Part shown: one piece after another, positions 38,773 through 48,085 of the stretch
Numbering within the stretch: position 1 is the stretch's first letter
Layout: each line of letters starts with the position of its first letter
DNA from: Pseudomonadota bacterium
GTDB taxonomy: Bacteria > Pseudomonadota > Gammaproteobacteria > Steroidobacterales > Steroidobacteraceae
Length of the DNA: 64,000 nucleotides
Direction: 5' to 3'
Assembly: GCA_025356815.1 (NCBI GenBank)
Contig: JANXQL010000007.1
Span: 1 to 64,000 of the forward strand
Program-made: the position numbers and the translations under genes
Notes under the pieces: model-generated
Database searches by the model: none
Told to the model about the DNA's origin: nothing
What the model saw: the letters and a program-made list of their open reading frames with translations, nothing else

Positions 38773-40208
38773 GAAGGAAGAAGGCGGCGAAGGCGCCGGT
38801 GCGCAAGCGCGCAAGCGTCGCGAAAGCGCCCAACGCCGCGGAACTCAAGCGCCTGCGGGCCGATAACCGCGCGCTGCGCAAGTCAGTCGAAGCGCTGATG
38901 GACCGGGTCGAGCGTGCCGTGGACGAGCAGGGCAGCGCGTTCTCGTGGTTCCAGGCGGCTGCGACGCTCGAAGAGACCATCCGCCAGCGCACCGACCAGT
39001 ACGAACAGCTCAACGCCCAGCTCAAGCGCGAGCTGGAATCCAGGCGCGCCATCGAACTTGCGCTGAAGCAGGCCAAGGAGATGGCGGATAGCGCGAACCA
39101 GACGAAGACGAAATTTCTCGCCGCGGCGAGCCACGACCTGCGCCAGCCGCTGAGCTCGGCGCTCCTGTTCCTAGAGTCGATCGACGAGCAGGCGGTGAAA
39201 GGCCTGAATCGTGATTACTTGCAGAAGTCGCGCGTCGCGCTCGCCTCGCTCAGCAACCTGCTCGGGACCCTACTGGATGTGGCGCGTCTGGATTCCGGAT
39301 CGATCGAACCTCAGTTCGCGGACTTCCCCGTCTCGGCCGTGCTCGATCGCATCATGCCGGAATTCGAGGGTGTCGCCCGATCCGCCGGCATCGACCTGCG
39401 CTTCGCGTCGTCCAGCGTCTGGGTGCGCTCCGACATGTACCTGCTGGAAACCGTGTTGCGAAACCTCATCAGCAATGCGATCCGCTACACCCCCGCCGGC
39501 AAGGTGCTTGTCGGGTGCCGCCGACGGCGCGACGGCCTGCTGATCGCGGTTCACGACACCGGCATCGGCATCGACGCGGAGCACCTGGACGCGATCTTCA
39601 CTGCCTACTACCAGGTGCCCGCCGGCGGTAAGGCGCGCACCAAGGGGATCGGGCTTGGGCTATCGATCGTCGAGCGCATCTCGCGCCTCCTGATGCTCGA
39701 GCGGGAGGTTCGCAGCGTGCCCGGCTGTGGCTCGATGTTCGCAGTCAAGGTCATGCTGGGCCGCAGGCCGCCCAAGGCAGCGCGCGGCCGTCCGGTGGCG
39801 ATGGCCGCCGCGGGCGCCACCGAGCCGCACACCGCGCGCGCGCTCACCATCGTCGTGATCGACGACGACGCCGGCGTGTGCCAGGGGCTCGCGGCGACGC
39901 TGAGCAAGTGGGGGCACCGCGCCATCGCCGCCGAAACCGCCACCGATGCCGTCGTGCAGCTGATCGGAGCGGACCTCACGCCGGACCTGGTCATCAGCGA
40001 CTACCACCTGACGGGCGAGGTCAAGGGTGACGCCGCCATCGAGGAAGTACAGCGGGAATTCGACCGCGCACCGACGGCCATCATCATGACCAGCGATCCC
40101 GATCCCCGGCTGCACGAGGCACTGCGTACTCGCGGCGTATCGCTGCTGTCCAAGCCATTGAACCTGTCACGTCTGCGCGCGATCCTCGACCGGGTTGCCG
40201 CTCAGTAG
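38769..40208 (+). CDS. Hybrid histidine kinase lacking a sensor domain
   Basis: A 479-residue cytoplasmic kinase. Residues about 1-20 are very basic and about 22-118 form a coiled coil. The HisKA phosphorylated His is H122 in SHDLRQPL. The HATPase N box is LRNLISNAIRY (about 230-240) and G box is DTGIGI. A C-terminal receiver domain has phosphoacceptor D411 (VISDYHL) and a switch Lys. No PAS, HAMP, GAF or membrane part is present, so the input must come from a partner; the coupled FIST protein is the obvious one. The arrangement resembles Pseudomonas PA1975/PA1976. ATG at 38769 overlaps the FIST stop; a GTG at 38763 is also possible. Confidence 0.9.
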   Translation: MRRKKAAKAPVRKRASVAKAPNAAELKRLRADNRALRKSVEALMDRVERAVDEQGSAFSWFQAAATLEETIRQRTDQYEQLNAQLKRELESRRAIELALKQAKEMADSANQTKTKFLAAASHDLRQPLSSALLFLESIDEQAVKGLNRDYLQKSRVALASLSNLLGTLLDVARLDSGSIEPQFADFPVSAVLDRIMPEFEGVARSAGIDLRFASSSVWVRSDMYLLETVLRNLISNAIRYTPAGKVLVGCRRRRDGLLIAVHDTGIGIDAEHLDAIFTAYYQVPAGGKARTKGIGLGLSIVERISRLLMLEREVRSVPGCGSMFAVKVMLGRRPPKAARGRPVAMAAAGATEPHTARALTIVVIDDDAGVCQGLAATLSKWGHRAIAAETATDAVVQLIGADLTPDLVISDYHLTGEVKGDAAIEEVQREFDRAPTAIIMTSDPDPRLHEALRTRGVSLLSKPLNLSRLRAILDRVAAQ

Positions 40209-40855
40209 CCCGGCTTCTCCAGCAGTCGCCGGCCCTCGAGGCCCGCCTGGACGCGGTTGGCGACTCCGAGCTTGCGCAGGATCGCGGAGACATGCGCCTT
40301 GACCGTGATCTCGCTGATGCCGAGTGCACGCGCGATGCTCTTGTTCGACATGCCGCTCGAGAGCAACTCGAGCACCCGCCGCTGTCGCAATGTCAGGTCG
40401 TCCTTCGACCCGGAGCGCGCGTCCCGCATTGCAGCAATCACCTCGGAAGGCATGCATGAGCCGCCGGCGAGAATCACGCGCAGCGCGTTCACGAGCACCT
40501 GCCGTGGCGCCGATTTGGGGACATAGGCGGTCGCGCCCCCCAGGATGACGTCATGCATGATCTTCGGGTCGTCCACCGCCGACACTACGACAACCGGCGT
40601 GGTCGGTGCGGTGCGCCGGACGGCTGACAGGCAGGAAAGCCCCACCGCGCCAGGCAGATTGAGGTCCAGGAGCACCACGTCGAACGATGCATCGGAGGTT
40701 ATCGCCTCGAGCACCTCGGCCTGGGAGCCCGCCTCACTCATCAGCGCACCGGGGCACGCCTGCGGCACGACCGCCCGTAATGCATCGCAATAAAGCGGAT
40801 GGTCATCAGCGATCAGGACGCGCTGTGGCGTCTGCGCGATCGGCGTGTCGTTCAT
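40202..40855 (-). CDS. LuxR/FixJ-type response regulator (ErbR/AgmR-like)
   Basis: A 217-residue regulator. The receiver domain (about 10-130) has acidic pair DD17-18, phosphoacceptor D64 (VVLLDLNLPG), Thr/Ser and Lys (YVPKSA). The LuxR HTH (about 150-217) includes LTLRQRRVLELLSSGMSNKSIARALGISEITVKAHV. The gene runs convergently into the kinase gene (7-bp overlap) and divergently from the aldehyde dehydrogenase gene. This matches the arrangement of alcohol/amine-oxidation regulators (AgmR/ErbR family, part of the ped/exa regulons in Pseudomonas). It is the probable output of the FIST-kinase pair. Confidence 0.85.
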   Translation of the reverse strand: MNDTPIAQTPQRVLIADDHPLYCDALRAVVPQACPGALMSEAGSQAEVLEAITSDASFDVVLLDLNLPGAVGLSCLSAVRRTAPTTPVVVVSAVDDPKIMHDVILGGATAYVPKSAPRQVLVNALRVILAGGSCMPSEVIAAMRDARSGSKDDLTLRQRRVLELLSSGMSNKSIARALGISEITVKAHVSAILRKLGVANRVQAGLEGRRLLEKPGY

Positions 40856-41014
40856 CTCGTCCGGCTCCTGCCGCCTACGCGGTGCTACATACCAAAGTAT
40901 TAGTCCCGCATGGTCCCTCTGTCTTATACAACAGCGCGTGCCCGGCCGCGATACTCGACTCAGGGCAGTTCCGTGGACGCCCCAGTCAATCACGCACCGG
41001 TCAGGAGAGCTCCC
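40856..41014. promoter_or_regulatory. Divergent promoter region of the response regulator and aldehyde dehydrogenase
   Basis: This 159-bp interval separates the divergent regulator and dehydrogenase genes. It contains an AT-rich island at about 40889-40933 in otherwise high-GC sequence. A TATACA (40925-40930) is a candidate -10 for the dehydrogenase gene. No operator is assignable with confidence. Confidence 0.4.
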
Positions 41015-42562
41015 TTGAATACGGCAGTCTCGACACCTTCTGTTCCTACATCCTCGCTCGCCAACGACCTGTCGCAGATCAAGGCCAGCAACAAGGCCTT
41101 CCTGGCGCGCCGCCACGGGCTGCTGATCGACGGCGCCTGGGCGCCCGCCGCAAGCGGCAAGACCTTCGAGGTGCGCGATCCCTCCAGCGATGAGGTCGTC
41201 ACGCACTGCGCCGAGGGCGATGCGATCGATGCGGACCGCGCGGTCGCCGCAGCCCGGCGTGCGTTCGAAGACGGCGACTGGGCGCGCATGAAGCCGGTCG
41301 ACCGCGAGCGGCTGATGCATCGGCTAGCCGACCTGCTCGAGCAGAACGCGGATGAGCTCGCCGAGCTCGAAGCCATCGACAACGGCAAGTCGGTCGTGAT
41401 GGCCCGCTATGTCGACGTCAAGCACGCCATCGACGTCTGGCGCTACATGGCCGGCTGGCCGACCAAGCTTGAGGGCAAGACGCTTCCGATCTCAGGCAAC
41501 CTGGTCCCTGGGCAGGAATACGCCGCGTTCTCGACACGCGAGCCGATTGGCGTGGTCGCAGCGATCATCGCCTGGAACTTCCCGCTGCTGCTCGCGACCT
41601 GGAAGTCAGCGCCAGCGCTCGCCGCCGGTTGCACGGTGGTCCTGAAGCCCGCGGAGGAAACGCCGCTGACGGCCATTCGCCTCGGCGAACTGATCCAGGA
41701 AGCAGGCTTCCCGAAGGGGGTGTTCAACGTCGTCACCGGCGCCGGCCCGTCGGCAGGCGCGGCGCTTGCCAATCACCCCGACGTGGACAAGGTGACCTTC
41801 ACCGGCTCCACCGAGGTCGGGCGCCTGATCGTGAAGGCCGCCGCGGGCAACATGAAGAAAGTCACGGTCGAACTCGGCGGCAAGTCGCCAGTCATCGTGC
41901 TCGACGACGCCGACATCGAGGCCGCTATTGCCGGTGCCGCCGGCGCGATTTTCTTCAATCAGGGTCAGGTCTGCTGCGCCGGATCCCGTCTGCTGGTCGC
42001 CAAACGCCACTTCGAGCGCGTGGTCGAGGGCGTCTCAGAGGCCGCTCGCGGCATGAAGGTAGGCCCGGGGCTTGATCCGACCGCCCAGATGGGGCCTCTC
42101 GTCTCCGCGGTGCAACGCGATCGCGTCTCGCGCTACCTCAGCGAGGGCCTTGCCGCCGGCGCCCGCGCCCCGGTGGGCGGCGCCGCGATAAAGACGCCCG
42201 GCTACTATGTCGCCCCGACTGTCTTTACCGACGTGAATGCGGACATGTCGATCGTTCGCGAGGAGATTTTCGGGCCCGTACTCGTCGCCCAGCCCTTCGA
42301 TGACCTGGCGGACATCGCCCGCCTGGCCAACGACTCGATCTACGGGCTGGGGGCCAGCATCTGGACCAAGGACGTCGGCAAGGTCTTCAGGCTCGCCCCG
42401 AAGATCAAGGCCGGCTCGGTCTGGGTAAACTGCCACACGGTCCTTGACCCCTCGATGCCGTTCGGCGGCTACAAGCAGTCCGGCTGGGGCCGGGAGCTGG
42501 GCGGCGAGGCGGTCCATTCCTACCTCGAAAGCAAGTCCTTGTGCATCAACATCACGGGATGA
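41015..42562 (+). CDS. NAD(P)-dependent aldehyde dehydrogenase
   Basis: A 515-residue class 1/2-type aldehyde dehydrogenase (ExaC/BADH-like). The catalytic Glu lies in VTVELGGKSP and the catalytic Cys in FFNQGQVCCAGSRL. Cofactor-binding FTGSTEVGR and AWNFPLLL are intact. The start is a TTG at 41015 with AGGAG seven bases upstream; the codon begins MNTAVSTPS. It oxidises an aldehyde to a carboxylate in the cytoplasm, here most likely the product of amine oxidation by the QHNDH encoded downstream. It is probably expressed with the TonB receptor that follows. Confidence 0.94.
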   Translation: MNTAVSTPSVPTSSLANDLSQIKASNKAFLARRHGLLIDGAWAPAASGKTFEVRDPSSDEVVTHCAEGDAIDADRAVAAARRAFEDGDWARMKPVDRERLMHRLADLLEQNADELAELEAIDNGKSVVMARYVDVKHAIDVWRYMAGWPTKLEGKTLPISGNLVPGQEYAAFSTREPIGVVAAIIAWNFPLLLATWKSAPALAAGCTVVLKPAEETPLTAIRLGELIQEAGFPKGVFNVVTGAGPSAGAALANHPDVDKVTFTGSTEVGRLIVKAAAGNMKKVTVELGGKSPVIVLDDADIEAAIAGAAGAIFFNQGQVCCAGSRLLVAKRHFERVVEGVSEAARGMKVGPGLDPTAQMGPLVSAVQRDRVSRYLSEGLAAGARAPVGGAAIKTPGYYVAPTVFTDVNADMSIVREEIFGPVLVAQPFDDLADIARLANDSIYGLGASIWTKDVGKVFRLAPKIKAGSVWVNCHTVLDPSMPFGGYKQSGWGRELGGEAVHSYLESKSLCINITG

Positions 42563-42687
42563 CAGCATAAGGCCAGCAGCGGTGCGGCCGCTCGTGACGG
42601 GGTGGCCGGTCAGGGAATTGATTGTCAGGAACAGACGCGGGTGGCCGGGCCAATAGCAGAGCCCGATACCTGTAACGGGGGATTCGA

Positions 42688-45006
42688 TTGAATACGAATA
42701 CGACGAAGTTGCTCGCAGGTCGCTCGACCGTGCTGATGGCCACGATCTCGGCTGTGCTTGCGCCCGCGCTTGCCCTTGCCGCGCCCACGACCGAAATCAG
42801 CTCCATGATCGAGGAGATCGTGGTCACCGCGCAGAAGCGATCTGAATCGCTGCAGAGCGTGCCAGTCTCGATTACGGCATTGACCAGCGCCCAGCTCAAC
42901 GAAACCAAGATGGACTCGCCGTCCGATCTGGTCACGCAGGTGCCGAACCTGCAGGTGAATGGCATTGTCGGTGAGGCCTCGCCTGTGTTCTCGCTGCGTG
43001 GCGTGTCGATGTTCGACTACAGCCTCAGTCAGTCGAGTCCCGTCGCTTCGTACATCGACGAGGTGTACAAGGGCAACTTCGTGCTGTTCGGCGTCGAGAT
43101 GTACGACCTTGAGCGCATCGAGGTGCTGCGCGGCCCGCAGGGCACCCTGTACGGAAAGAACACCACCGGCGGCGCGATCAACTTCATCACCCACAAGCCC
43201 GGCTTCGAAACCGACGGCTACGTGAAGGCGGGCTTCGGCAACTACAGCCGGCGTGAGGCTGAAGGCGCGATTCAGGGCGCGATCATCGACGACCATGTCG
43301 CCGCCCGCGTCGCGTTCACCTATACCAAGGCCGACGGCTGGTTCAAGAACGTCCTCGCGGGACACCCGAACCTCGAGGGTGTCGACCAGTACGGCCTGCG
43401 CGCGAGCGTGCTGTTCAAGGCGAACGACGACCTGTCCGCCACCCTGCGCTGGTCGATGAGCCGGCAGAATCCGCAGAACTACGGCATCTTCGCGATCGCC
43501 GTTCCGCCATCGACCGACCCGGAGAACCCGGTAACCTCTGGCGTCGGCGGCCTGTACTACCGCACGACGACAGGCAACTATGGTGATCCTGCGCTTGCGA
43601 ACGACCAGATCGCGCAGAACTACACGCCCAAGCGCCATCAGGACAACAGCGCGATCGCGCTCACCATCGACTGGAACGCGACGGATTCCTACGCGCTGAC
43701 CTCGATCACCTCGTGGGACGACGGCAGCCTGTTCAACCCGGAAGGCACCGACGGCGCGCCGATCGACATCTTCAAGATCCCATATATCGGCAAGACCAAG
43801 CAGTTGACGCAGGATCTGCGGGTGACCTCCCGCGGGGCCGGCCCGTTGAACTTCATTTTCGGCGCTTACTACCAGCACGAGAAGATCTTCAACTCCACCG
43901 AGAACCAGTTCTTCGGCAACGTTGCCTATGACTTCAACGGCGACGGCGTGATGAACGCTGCGGACTGCCTGGAAAGCCAGTTCTATGGCTGCCGCTTCTA
44001 CAACCAGTTCGACCAGGTTCGCAACACCTGGGCGGTCTACACCGATGACAGCTACGCACTGAACGACCAGTGGAAGCTCCGCGGCGGCCTGCGCTACAAC
44101 CACGACAATGCAACCCAGGACAACGCGTTCGCCGAGGCTCGCAGCGTCACCGAGGAGCCACTGTTTCGCATCATTCCGGACCCGACGACGTCAATGTCGG
44201 CGACCGCGAGCCAGGCCATTCACAACGTCGCCTGGACCGGCCGCCTCGGACTGGATTTCACACCGTCCAAGGACGCGCTGCTGTACGTGAACCTCAGCCG
44301 CGGCTATCGCTCTGGCGCGTTCAACGCGCAGTTCTTCTTCGATCCCAGCGAATTCACGTCAGTGAAGCCGGAAACGGTTGACTCTTCCGAAGTTGGATTC
44401 AAGACCGCCTGGCTCGGCGGCACGCTGCAGCTCGACGGCGCGTTGTTCAATTACTCCTACAAGAACCAGCAACTGATCGACGTGCAGTCCTCCGGCCACC
44501 AACCGCTGGTCAACCTGGGCAAGTCGACTATCCGCGGCGGGGAGCTGGAGCTCGTCGCGCGACCGGCGTCCTCGCTAACCGTCCGCGGTGGTCTGGGCAT
44601 CCTCGACGCGAAGGTCGACGAGGGGCTGATCAACAACGGCACGCAGGACATCGCCGGCAAGCAACTGCCCAACGCGCCCAAGGTGTCGGCCACCCTCGCC
44701 TCCGACTGGGACGCGCTGCGGGTGCCCGGCTGGAAGCTGACCTTGCACGGTGATATGAGCTATTCGGCGTCGCAATATTTCGAGCCGGCGAACGTGATCC
44801 AGCTTCGTCAGGGCGGCTACACGCTGTTGAACGCCCGTGTCACGCTCCACAACACGGACAGGCACTGGGAAGTGTCAGCGTGGGGCCGCAACCTCGGCGA
44901 CAAGTTCTTCCTGACGGCCGGCGCGAACCTTGCGAGCCTTGGCTACTACTACAGTCATCGCAACACGCCGCGGATGTTCGGCGTCGAGGGCACGTACCGG
45001 TTCTGA
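42688..45006 (+). CDS. TonB-dependent outer-membrane receptor
   Basis: A 772-residue outer-membrane receptor. It has a signal peptide (..[12 protein letters not shown]) followed by a TonB box ([10 protein letters not shown]), then a plug ([30 protein letters not shown]) and a barrel ending in FGVEGTYRF, the standard C-terminal aromatic. The layout is of the large, poorly characterised family common in proteobacteria using complex organic substrates. The start is a TTG at 42688 with GGGGG upstream. Its position between the aldehyde dehydrogenase and acyl-CoA ligase of the amine island suggests uptake of an amine-bearing or metal-binding substrate; that is inference. Confidence 0.92.
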   Translation: MNTNTTKLLAGRSTVLMATISAVLAPALALAAPTTEISSMIEEIVVTAQKRSESLQSVPVSITALTSAQLNETKMDSPSDLVTQVPNLQVNGIVGEASPVFSLRGVSMFDYSLSQSSPVASYIDEVYKGNFVLFGVEMYDLERIEVLRGPQGTLYGKNTTGGAINFITHKPGFETDGYVKAGFGNYSRREAEGAIQGAIIDDHVAARVAFTYTKADGWFKNVLAGHPNLEGVDQYGLRASVLFKANDDLSATLRWSMSRQNPQNYGIFAIAVPPSTDPENPVTSGVGGLYYRTTTGNYGDPALANDQIAQNYTPKRHQDNSAIALTIDWNATDSYALTSITSWDDGSLFNPEGTDGAPIDIFKIPYIGKTKQLTQDLRVTSRGAGPLNFIFGAYYQHEKIFNSTENQFFGNVAYDFNGDGVMNAADCLESQFYGCRFYNQFDQVRNTWAVYTDDSYALNDQWKLRGGLRYNHDNATQDNAFAEARSVTEEPLFRIIPDPTTSMSATASQAIHNVAWTGRLGLDFTPSKDALLYVNLSRGYRSGAFNAQFFFDPSEFTSVKPETVDSSEVGFKTAWLGGTLQLDGALFNYSYKNQQLIDVQSSGHQPLVNLGKSTIRGGELELVARPASSLTVRGGLGILDAKVDEGLINNGTQDIAGKQLPNAPKVSATLASDWDALRVPGWKLTLHGDMSYSASQYFEPANVIQLRQGGYTLLNARVTLHNTDRHWEVSAWGRNLGDKFFLTAGANLASLGYYYSHRNTPRMFGVEGTYRF

Positions 45007-45051
45007 GCGTACGCGGTCCAGGGCGTCACCGCCGGCACGCAGCGGCCGGCG

Positions 45052-45070
45052 GGTTGAGCTCGTGTCGATC
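45052..45070. repeat. Direct repeat copy 1, upstream of the acyl-CoA ligase
   Basis: The sequence ggttgagctcgtgtcgatc matches 18 of 19 bases of the copy at 48067-48085; only position 7 differs (g versus a). It includes a possible GTG start (45062) in frame with the ligase. The pair flanks exactly the ligase-qhpG segment. Confidence 0.75.
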
Positions 45071-45082
45071 CGGAAGCCTTGC

Positions 45083-46780
45083 ATGACCAGCCACCTGACC
45101 CACAGCATCGTCAGCGGTGACCGCAGCCAGCCTCTGCTGGAGCTCACCGTCGACGGCGTGCTGCGCAGGGCGGTCGCCGCGGGCCCGGACACTCTCGCGC
45201 TGGCCGCGCCGCGGCAGGGCGTGCGGCTGACCTACGCCGAGGTCGACCGACAGGTCGAACACCTGGCACGCGGGCTGCTTGGAGCAGGACTGCGGCCCGG
45301 CGATCGGATCGGCATCTGGGCGCCGAACTGCGTCGAGTGGTACCTGACGATGTTCGCTGCGGCACGGGCCGGGCTCGTGCTGGTGAACGTGAATCCGGCG
45401 TACCGGACCGCCGAACTCGAGTTTGCGCTGCGTCACGTTGGCTGCCGGGCGCTCGTGTATTCCGCGACGCTCAAGGGCAGCGACTACGTGCAGATGCTGC
45501 GCAGCCTCGCGCCTGAGATCGATACCGCCGCGCCCGGCGAGCTCGCCTGTGCCTGCTTTCCGGAGTTGCGCCTTCTCATCCAAATCGGCGGCTCACCGAC
45601 ACTGGGCACCGTGCCGTTCCAGACGGTCGTCGATGACGGGGCGCGGCGGGGCCCGGGCGAGCTTGCACGCATCAGCGCGACACTCGACGCGCGCCAGCCC
45701 TATAACATCCAGTTCACCAGCGGCACCACCGGCCTGCCCAAGGGTGCGACGCTGACGCACCACAACATCGTCAACAATGGCTTCTTCGTCGCTGAAGGCT
45801 TGCGCCTGACCGCCGCAGACCGGATCTGCATCCCGGTGCCGATGTACCACTGCTTCGGCATGGTGATGGGGGTGCTCGGGGCGGTGACGCACGGCGCGGC
45901 GAGCGTGTACCCGAGCGACGCGTTCGACCCGCTGGCCGTACTGCAGACCGTCGAATCGGAGCGCTGCACCGCACTCTACGGCGTGCCGACCATGTTCATC
46001 GCCGAGCTCGGCCATCCACGTTTCGCCGAGTTCGACCTGTCGTCGCTGCGCACGGGGATCATGGCCGGAGCGCCGTGTCCGATCGCCGTGATGCGCCGGG
46101 TCATCGACGAGATGCACATGCCGCAGGTCACGATTTGCTACGGCATGACGGAGACCAGCCCCGTCTCGTTCCAGAGCGACGCGGCGGACCCGCTCGAGCG
46201 TCGCGTCGGCACGGTGGGCCGCGTCCATCCGCACGTCGAGGTCAAGATCGTCGACGCGGCGGGTGAGGTCACGCCCTGTGGTACGCCAGGTGAGCTGATG
46301 ACCCGCGGTTACAGCGTGATGCAGGGCTACTGGAACGAGCCGCGGCGCACCGACGAGGCGATCGATGCCGGCGGCTGGATGCACACCGGCGACATCGGGG
46401 TCATCGACGAGCACGGGTACTGCAACATCGTCGGTCGCGTCAAGGACATGATCATCAGGGGCGGCGAAAACATCTCGCCGCGCGAGGTCGAGGAGTTCCT
46501 TTACCGTCACCCCGCCGTGCTGGATGTGGCCGTCGTCGGCGTCCCGGACGCCCGCTATGGTGAGGCGGTATGTGCCTGTATCCGCCTGCGGGAAGGCATG
46601 GTGGCGACGGAGGACGACATCCGCGAGTTCTGCAACGGCAAAATCGCGCATTACAAGGTGCCGCGCTACGTACGCTTCGTCGACTCGTTCCCGATGACCG
46701 TCACCGGCAAAGTGCAGAAGTTCCTGATTCGCGAGCAGCAGCGCAATGCGCTGGGGCTGGTCGAGGAGTCGCACGCTTGA
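45083..46780 (+). CDS. AMP-dependent acyl-CoA ligase (FadD/long-chain-type)
   Basis: A 565-residue adenylate-forming ligase. The P-loop motif is [22 protein letters not shown]. Further motifs are [48 protein letters not shown] and the C-terminal catalytic Lys in [10 protein letters not shown]. It would activate a fatty or aryl acid with CoA in the cytoplasm. An ATG at 45083 is the safest start; an in-frame GTG at 45062 within the repeat is possible. Its stop overlaps the start of the next gene (TTGA), so it is translationally coupled to qhpG, placing acid activation in the amine dehydrogenase operon. Confidence 0.92.
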   Translation: MTSHLTHSIVSGDRSQPLLELTVDGVLRRAVAAGPDTLALAAPRQGVRLTYAEVDRQVEHLARGLLGAGLRPGDRIGIWAPNCVEWYLTMFAAARAGLVLVNVNPAYRTAELEFALRHVGCRALVYSATLKGSDYVQMLRSLAPEIDTAAPGELACACFPELRLLIQIGGSPTLGTVPFQTVVDDGARRGPGELARISATLDARQPYNIQFTSGTTGLPKGATLTHHNIVNNGFFVAEGLRLTAADRICIPVPMYHCFGMVMGVLGAVTHGAASVYPSDAFDPLAVLQTVESERCTALYGVPTMFIAELGHPRFAEFDLSSLRTGIMAGAPCPIAVMRRVIDEMHMPQVTICYGMTETSPVSFQSDAADPLERRVGTVGRVHPHVEVKIVDAAGEVTPCGTPGELMTRGYSVMQGYWNEPRRTDEAIDAGGWMHTGDIGVIDEHGYCNIVGRVKDMIIRGGENISPREVEEFLYRHPAVLDVAVVGVPDARYGEAVCACIRLREGMVATEDDIREFCNGKIAHYKVPRYVRFVDSFPMTVTGKVQKFLIREQQRNALGLVEESHA

Positions 46781-48072
46781 AGATCGACGTCGCAGTGATT
46801 GGCGGGGGCCCGGCCGGCTGCACCGTTGCACGACGACTGGCCCGGTCCGGCGCGGACGTCCATCTCTACACGTCGGGCGTCCTGCACGGCTGCGAAGGGC
46901 TTTCGCGGCGGACCCACGAGCTGCTGCTTGAGGAAGGACTGCAGTCGGCGGCACAGGGCCTGCGAGGGCCCGTGGCGCGCAGTGGCAGCTGGGGCAATGG
47001 CCGCAGCGTGGCCGGCTTCGAGTGGCTCGCTGACCGTGCCGACCTCGCGGCTCATCTGCGCGAGGCAGCCGTCACCGACCGGGTCCGTCTGCATGAAGAT
47101 TCGGTCGTCAGCCTCGAGGCGCGGGTTGGCGGCATGCGCGTGCTGACACGTGCGGGCGCGGATGTGCATGCGCGCTTCGTCATCGACGCCCGCGGCCGGC
47201 GGGGACCCGAGCAGCGTGGCCCACGGATGCTGGCGATCGGCCAGCGCTATGCCCGTGCGGCGTCGCTGGAACCCGGCACATCGGTTCATCCGCTGCCCTG
47301 GGGCTGGTGCTGGCTCGTGCAGGAGGGCAGGCGGGTCTGGGTGCAGCTGGTCAGCCGCACTCGCCAGCGCCATCCCGGAAGCTGGCTGGCCGTGGCGATG
47401 ACCGAACTGCCGGCGCTGCGCGAGGCGCTGGCTGGTGCGGAGCCCACCTCTGCACTGGTCGCCCGTCCTGCGCACGCCCGAAGGGCATTGCGCGCCGGGC
47501 CATCGCACCTATTTCGGGTAGGCGACGCCGCCGTTGGACTCGACCCCCTGTCAGGACAGGGAGTCTACGAGGCGCTGCGTGGCGCGCGGGTCGTCGCTAC
47601 TGCCGTTCAGTCGGCGCTGCAGGGCGAGAGCGTCGAGCTCGTGCAGCGCTTCGTCAGTGACCGCGATGCCGCCCTCTGGGAGCGATCGGTCTCGACGGCC
47701 GCCGATTTCTACGCCGAGAACATCGCGCTCGGGTCATTCTGGGCCGAGACCGCGCGCGGCTATCGCGAGCTGGTTCCCGTCGTGCGTCCGACCGCCGCTG
47801 CGATCGAACGAAGACCGGTCCTGGACGGGGATCGAATCCGTGAACGCGACGTCGTCGTCACCGCCAGCCAGCCACGCGGCGTCTGGCTCGTCGACGACGT
47901 GCCGCTGGCGGATCTGTTGCACTATATTCAGCATGCTGGACATGCGACGCTGGCCGACGTGGCCAGCGCACTGGATCGCCCCCGGCCCGCGATTGCGGCT
48001 GCCGTCCGTTGGCTACATTCCGCCGGAGCGCTGCCATCGCGCGCCGTCGATGGTCTTTGCGCAGGAGGTTGA
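46777..48072 (+). CDS. qhpG: FAD-dependent monooxygenase of QHNDH maturation
   Basis: A 431-residue single-component flavoprotein. The dinucleotide-binding GGGPAG is at residues 9-14. The WGWCWLV stretch and the [25 protein letters not shown] motif identify the PHBH/Trp-halogenase-like fold. In QHNDH maturation QhpG hydroxylates the target Trp of the gamma subunit while it is still in the cytoplasm, before the CTQ cofactor is completed. The start is a TTG at 46777 with GAGGAG eight bases upstream; the stop of the ligase gene overlaps it. Assignment rests on family and on its position directly before qhpA. Confidence 0.88.
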   Translation: MKIDVAVIGGGPAGCTVARRLARSGADVHLYTSGVLHGCEGLSRRTHELLLEEGLQSAAQGLRGPVARSGSWGNGRSVAGFEWLADRADLAAHLREAAVTDRVRLHEDSVVSLEARVGGMRVLTRAGADVHARFVIDARGRRGPEQRGPRMLAIGQRYARAASLEPGTSVHPLPWGWCWLVQEGRRVWVQLVSRTRQRHPGSWLAVAMTELPALREALAGAEPTSALVARPAHARRALRAGPSHLFRVGDAAVGLDPLSGQGVYEALRGARVVATAVQSALQGESVELVQRFVSDRDAALWERSVSTAADFYAENIALGSFWAETARGYRELVPVVRPTAAAIERRPVLDGDRIRERDVVVTASQPRGVWLVDDVPLADLLHYIQHAGHATLADVASALDRPRPAIAAAVRWLHSAGALPSRAVDGLCAGG

Positions 48073-48085
48073 ACTCGTGTCGATC
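48067..48085. repeat. Direct repeat copy 2, at the qhpG/qhpA junction
   Basis: This copy spans the end of qhpG (its TGA stop is inside) and the GTG start of qhpA. It is 18/19 identical to 45052-45070. Here it is clearly functional as a translation start region: AGGAGG at 48063-48068 precedes the GTG at 48077 by eight bases. Confidence 0.75.

Noticed and set aside
42563..42687. Hairpin AGCGG-tgcgg-CCGCT after the aldehyde dehydrogenase as a terminator
   Set aside because: It is short and has no following T-run. With the receptor gene on the same strand, read-through is more likely.
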